Positions 5,941-8,509 of a stretch of DNA of 8,509 nt are shown here, in pieces (positions within the stretch are counted from its first letter, which is position 1; each line of letters opens with the position of its first letter). Under the pieces are notes generated by a model. That model saw nothing but the letters and a program-made list of their open reading frames with translations. It had not been told where the DNA came from and did not search any database. The stretch is from a bacterium (GTDB lineage: Bacteria > Patescibacteriota > UBA1384 > CAJBMM01), in contig DAHXOW010000047.1 of the NCBI GenBank assembly GCA_027364665.1, positions 1 to 8,509 of the forward strand, written 5' to 3'. The position numbers and the translations under genes were made by a program.

Positions 5941-7374
5941 ATGGATCCATTCGTTTTAATTATCTTTGGAATAAGCGGCAATCTGGCTCAAAATAAATTG
6001 CTTCCTGCTTTATACGACATGATTAATAAAGGAATACTTACTGATCAAATAACCATATTAGGCAGCGCTCGAAAACCGATTGGCGAACAAGAATTTAAAG
6101 AACTTATCATCACTTCAATTAAAAACAACCGAACAGATACTTATGATATAGACGCCGCGAAACGGCTCACTGAAATAACTCATTATATCCAGGGCGACCT
6201 TACCAATGCTGATTTTTACTCCAGATTAAAAATCAAATTAGACAACATGAAAAAAAACAACGAGAGCTGCAATAACCATATGTATTATCTGGCGACATAT
6301 CCTAATTTATACTCAACTATTTTCAAATATTTGGAAAGTTCCGGACTAAACAAACCGGATTGCGGTTGGGTTAGGTTAATGATTGAAAAACCGCTGGGAA
6401 GCGATCTAAATTCGGCTAAAATTCTCAACAAAACTTTGAGTAAATTTTTCAAAGAAAATCAGATTTTTCGCCTTGACCATTATCTGGGCAAAGAAACCTT
6501 GCAAAATATCTTGGCTTTTAGATTTGGCAATGAGTTATTTGACCCTCTGATACGCAACAAATATATAGACCATATCCAAATCACTTCTGCAGAAACATTG
6601 GGCATTTTGGACCGCGGGTTATATTATGATCAATTCGGCGCCCTTAAAGATGTTGGCCAAAATCATCTCTTACAAATGTTGGCGTTTATGACCATGGACA
6701 TGCCTAAAAACCTTAGTAATTTGGAAGTGACAAAAGAAAGATTAAACGTCATTAATCAACTGACAATCAACCCAAATAATCTAATCCTTGGGCAATATGA
6801 CGGTTACCAAAATGAGTTAAATGTGAAGCAGGGCTCAGACACCAATACTTTTTTTGCCCTAAAAACGACCCTGAACCATCCTAGGTTAAAGGGTGTACCG
6901 GTATATTTTAGAGCCGGAAAAAAACTAGCACAGGCTGCCACAGAAATTTCAGTAGTATTTAAACCAGGAAAACACCCATTGTTCGACCAGAGAACAAATA
7001 ATAACGGGCAAAATGTCTTAATCTTTCGCATTCAACCAAACGAAGCGATTGTTATTAAAATGTTAATAAAAAAACCAGGCAAATCAATGCAGCTGAAACC
7101 AGTTTTTATGCAGTTTTGTTATCGTAATCTACCAGACACATTACCAGACCCATACGAAAATTTACTTCTAGACGCCCTCGAAGGAGATCAGGTTTTTTTT
7201 AATAATGCCGCAGAAGTTGAGGCTCAATGGAAGTTTATAGGAAAATTCAGTAAGCAAAAACACCCAGTTGAGCCCTACTCTCCAGGAAGTTGGGGACCCG
7301 AATCTGCCGTAAATCTGATTAGATCAGATAATAGAGAATGGCTCGAACCGTCAATGGAATTTTGCCAAACATAA
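5941..7374 (+). CDS. zwf: Glucose-6-phosphate 1-dehydrogenase
   Basis: This cytosolic enzyme oxidises glucose 6-phosphate to 6-phosphoglucono-lactone, the first step of the oxidative pentose-phosphate pathway. The 477-aa length is normal for the family. Residues 10-16 (GISGNLA) are the nucleotide-binding turn, with N for the usual D of GxxGDLA. GSAR (41-44) keeps the arginine that contacts the 2'-phosphate of NADP, suggesting NADP use. MIEKPLG (147-153), the signature RLDHYLGKE (177-185) and GALKDVGQNHLLQ (233-245) carry the substrate-binding residues and the expected catalytic base H242. VPVYFRAGKKL (319-329) and GSWGP (449-453) are also typical. I chose ATG 5941 because GGAGGT at 5932-5937 precedes it; an upstream in-frame ATG at 5905 lies in the promoter. 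It is convergent with gnd. Confidence 0.97.
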   Translation: MDPFVLIIFGISGNLAQNKLLPALYDMINKGILTDQITILGSARKPIGEQEFKELIITSIKNNRTDTYDIDAAKRLTEITHYIQGDLTNADFYSRLKIKLDNMKKNNESCNNHMYYLATYPNLYSTIFKYLESSGLNKPDCGWVRLMIEKPLGSDLNSAKILNKTLSKFFKENQIFRLDHYLGKETLQNILAFRFGNELFDPLIRNKYIDHIQITSAETLGILDRGLYYDQFGALKDVGQNHLLQMLAFMTMDMPKNLSNLEVTKERLNVINQLTINPNNLILGQYDGYQNELNVKQGSDTNTFFALKTTLNHPRLKGVPVYFRAGKKLAQAATEISVVFKPGKHPLFDQRTNNNGQNVLIFRIQPNEAIVIKMLIKKPGKSMQLKPVFMQFCYRNLPDTLPDPYENLLLDALEGDQVFFNNAAEVEAQWKFIGKFSKQKHPVEPYSPGSWGPESAVNLIRSDNREWLEPSMEFCQT

Positions 7375-7380
7375 GTCTGG

Positions 7381-8277
7381 TTATTTGTTAACCTCGTGCC
7401 GACCGAATTGACCTCTCAATGCGGAAACTACGCGATTGCGAAAATTATCAGGCTCATTAGCCGAACCAATTCTTACCTGTAGCGAGGCGCTAATCACCGG
7501 AATGGAAGCATTCATCTCTTTTGCGACATTAACCGTCCAATCCCCCTCTCCGGTATGAGAAATCACGGAGCTGATGTCCGAAAGATTTTGATCATGGGCC
7601 AAAGCTTTTTCGGCCCATCCAACCAAACGAGAAGAAATAACTGATTGGTGGTCGTATAGCGAAAACAATTCGCCAAGATTATACTGAAACTCGCTTCGAT
7701 ACAATAAATCGGCCCCTTCTGCAATCGCTTCCATCATTCCATATTCGATTCCATTATGGATCATTTTTGCAAAATGTCCGGCCCCAGATTTACCCAAGTA
7801 TTTATATCCGCCTTTGGCTGCAACAGCCTGCCATAGAGGCACGAGAAATTGATAATCACTTTCATTTCCACCAATCATTAAACAAGCGCCGCGTCGTGCT
7901 CCATCCGGCCCACCAGAAGTTCCGACATCCATAAAATGAATACCATTGTCCTTCAACCGCTTAAATCTCATAACTGAATCTTTGTAAAAAGAATTACCAC
8001 CATCAATAATCACGTCTCCAGAAGAAACTAAGGGAATCAATTTATCAATAAAATCATCTATGAGTCTGCCCTGTGGCAGCATGATCCATATAACCCTCGG
8101 TAAAGACAGTGCTCGTACCAAACTCGACAGATCATTAACCGTCTCTGCGCCATATCTCCTTACTACGTCAAGCGGCTCTTGAGATCTGTTCCAAGCCACC
8201 ACATCTATTTTGTGCTCGAGCAAATTTAAAACCATATTTTGGCCCATTTTACCCAAACCGATATAACCGATTTTCAT
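7381..8277 (-). CDS. gnd: 6-phosphogluconate dehydrogenase, decarboxylating, short form
   Basis: This enzyme oxidises and decarboxylates 6-phosphogluconate to ribulose 5-phosphate. At 298 aa it belongs to the short class (about 300 aa, as in Bacillus YqeC or GndA types), not the 470-aa class. The Rossmann turn GLGKMG is at 7-12, DGGNS at 92-96, SGG at 121-123, and GAGHFAKMIHNGIEYG at 165-180 contains catalytic K171 with H174, N175 and E178. The C-terminal tail ends FGRH where FGGH is common. After the second strand the motif is WNRS (29-32), resembling the NRT of NADP-dependent enzymes. The start is ATG 8277, preceded by AAGGAG 6 nt upstream; the frame extends to 8325 but the extra 16 residues are unlike the family and cross the promoter. 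It supplies the second dehydrogenase step after Zwf. Confidence 0.95.
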   Translation of the reverse strand: MKIGYIGLGKMGQNMVLNLLEHKIDVVAWNRSQEPLDVVRRYGAETVNDLSSLVRALSLPRVIWIMLPQGRLIDDFIDKLIPLVSSGDVIIDGGNSFYKDSVMRFKRLKDNGIHFMDVGTSGGPDGARRGACLMIGGNESDYQFLVPLWQAVAAKGGYKYLGKSGAGHFAKMIHNGIEYGMMEAIAEGADLLYRSEFQYNLGELFSLYDHQSVISSRLVGWAEKALAHDQNLSDISSVISHTGEGDWTVNVAKEMNASIPVISASLQVRIGSANEPDNFRNRVVSALRGQFGRHEVNK

Positions 8278-8301
8278 GCTTTCTCCTTTCATAACAACAC
8301 A

Positions 8302-8307
8302 ATCATA
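8302..8307 (-). promoter_or_regulatory. Candidate -10 box of gnd
   Basis: TATGAT on the minus strand would start transcription near 8295, about 18 nt before the ATG, leaving room for the AAGGAG ribosome binding site. The -35 region 17 bp upstream (TATATT) is poor and overlaps the palindrome at 8327-8348. Confidence 0.35.
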
Positions 8308-8318
8308 CGCCAAAAACC

Positions 8319-8347
8319 TTGACAAATATATTAGCTATCTCTAATAT
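8319..8347 (+). promoter_or_regulatory. Sigma-70-type promoter of the ArsR-family gene
   Basis: TTGACA (8319-8324) and TAATAT (8342-8347) are separated by exactly 17 bp, the best promoter in the window. The start point should fall near 8354, only about 4 nt before the ATG at 8358, so the message is likely leaderless. No Shine-Dalgarno is seen. Confidence 0.78.
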
Positions 8348-8348
8348 A
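8327..8348. promoter_or_regulatory. Palindromic candidate operator (8-N6-8) for the ArsR-family regulator
   Basis: The arms TATATTAG and CTAATATA are a perfect inverted repeat with a 6-bp centre, lying between the -35 and -10 boxes and covering the -10. Known ArsR/SmtB operators such as those of SmtB and CzrA have the same outline (an AT-rich half-site, N6, the inverted half-site). Binding would block RNA polymerase, so autorepression is the natural reading. The site is also upstream of the divergent gnd gene. Confidence 0.65.
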
Positions 8349-8357
8349 AGAAACAGC

Positions 8358-8509
8358 ATGGAAAAGGAACTGTTAAGAATATTTGCCAACCCAACCAGGG
8401 TGAAATTGATTAGCTGCCTGTCTAGTGAACCAAAAAACGTCAGCTCTTTAATTAATACTTGCGGGATGTCGCAGTCGGCAGTGTCACAGCATTTGAAAAA
8501 ATTAAAACA
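8358..8509 (+). CDS. ArsR-family winged-helix transcriptional regulator (N-terminal part, cut by window edge)
   Basis: Fifty codons are present, running off the right edge. The protein opens MEKELLRIFANPTRVKLISCL, very like the first helices of ArsR/SmtB proteins (a stretch around a conserved NPTR/DPTR followed by LL.L). The helix-turn-helix follows, with recognition helix SQSAVSQHLKKLK at residues 38-50. Cysteines at 20 and 35 are seen, but no CxC metal site of the ArsR or CadC type is in the visible part; effector-binding residues usually lie further on, so the ligand cannot be told. It is divergent from gnd, with a near-consensus promoter and a palindrome over its own -10. It may control a gene to the right of the window, itself, or gnd. 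Confidence 0.85.
   Translation, partial: MEKELLRIFANPTRVKLISCLSSEPKNVSSLINTCGMSQSAVSQHLKKLK

Noticed and set aside
6804..7031. 75-aa open frame antisense to zwf
   Set aside because: It is opposite well-conserved G6PD sequence, has no ribosome binding site of note and resembles no family I know.
8278..8325. Longer start for gnd at 8325
   Set aside because: AAGGAG stands correctly before ATG 8277, where the Rossmann fold begins. The added 16 residues cover the promoter region.
35..8509. Recoded TGA (glycine code 25 of Gracilibacteria/Absconditabacteria)
   Set aside because: TGA terminates the 105-aa gene exactly at the ATGA junction, and the conserved enzymes read through without internal TGA.
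1..8509. CRISPR arrays, insertion sequences or phage genes
   Set aside because: No regularly spaced direct repeats, transposase motifs, terminal inverted repeats or phage structural genes were seen on either strand.

Overview
The window looks like a piece of a Candidate Phyla Radiation (Patescibacteria) chromosome, with Saccharibacteria as a plausible but unproven lineage. The pointers are an AT-rich genome with very tight packing, a membrane-anchored Clp-like AAA+ protein paired with a small uncharacterised membrane protein (a gene type I associate with CPR genomes), and oxidative pentose-phosphate genes in otherwise ordinary surroundings. Real genes end in TAA, TAG and TGA, so TGA is a stop codon here. 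No phylogenetic marker is present, so the assignment is inference.

Left block (1-2930, all minus strand). A 779-aa membrane-anchored double-AAA+ Clp-family protein (35-2374) is translationally coupled by an ATGA overlap to an upstream 105-aa membrane protein (2371-2688). A 167-bp intergenic stretch (2689-2855) with candidate promoters separates this pair from a tRNA-Glu(CTC) gene with encoded CCA (2856-2930).

Middle block (2965-5829, minus strand). This is a compact ABC export operon: an ATPase that starts at a TTG codon behind a strong Shine-Dalgarno sequence (5098-5829), a roughly 12-segment permease joined by a TAATG overlap (3473-5098), and a 178-aa single-pass protein with an extracytoplasmic domain overlapping it by 29 nt (2965-3501).

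Right block (5829-8509). zwf (glucose-6-phosphate dehydrogenase, plus strand) is transcribed divergently from the ABC operon. The two extended -10 promoters nearly overlap and are spanned by an inverted repeat. zwf runs tail-to-tail into gnd (short-form 6-phosphogluconate dehydrogenase, minus strand) with a gap of only 6 bp. Together they cover both dehydrogenase steps of the oxidative pentose-phosphate pathway (glucose-6-P to ribulose-5-P plus reducing power); no 6-phosphogluconolactonase is visible. Divergent from gnd, and cut by the window edge, is an ArsR-type repressor with a near-consensus sigma-70 promoter, an apparently leaderless message, and an 8-N6-8 palindrome between and over its promoter elements.

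The most unusual item is the Clp-like protein. Its first ATPase module has lost Walker B acids and arginine fingers, and its second has lost the aromatic pore loop and most of the C-terminal small domain with sensor 2. It is therefore unlikely to work as a conventional ClpC or ClpB machine.
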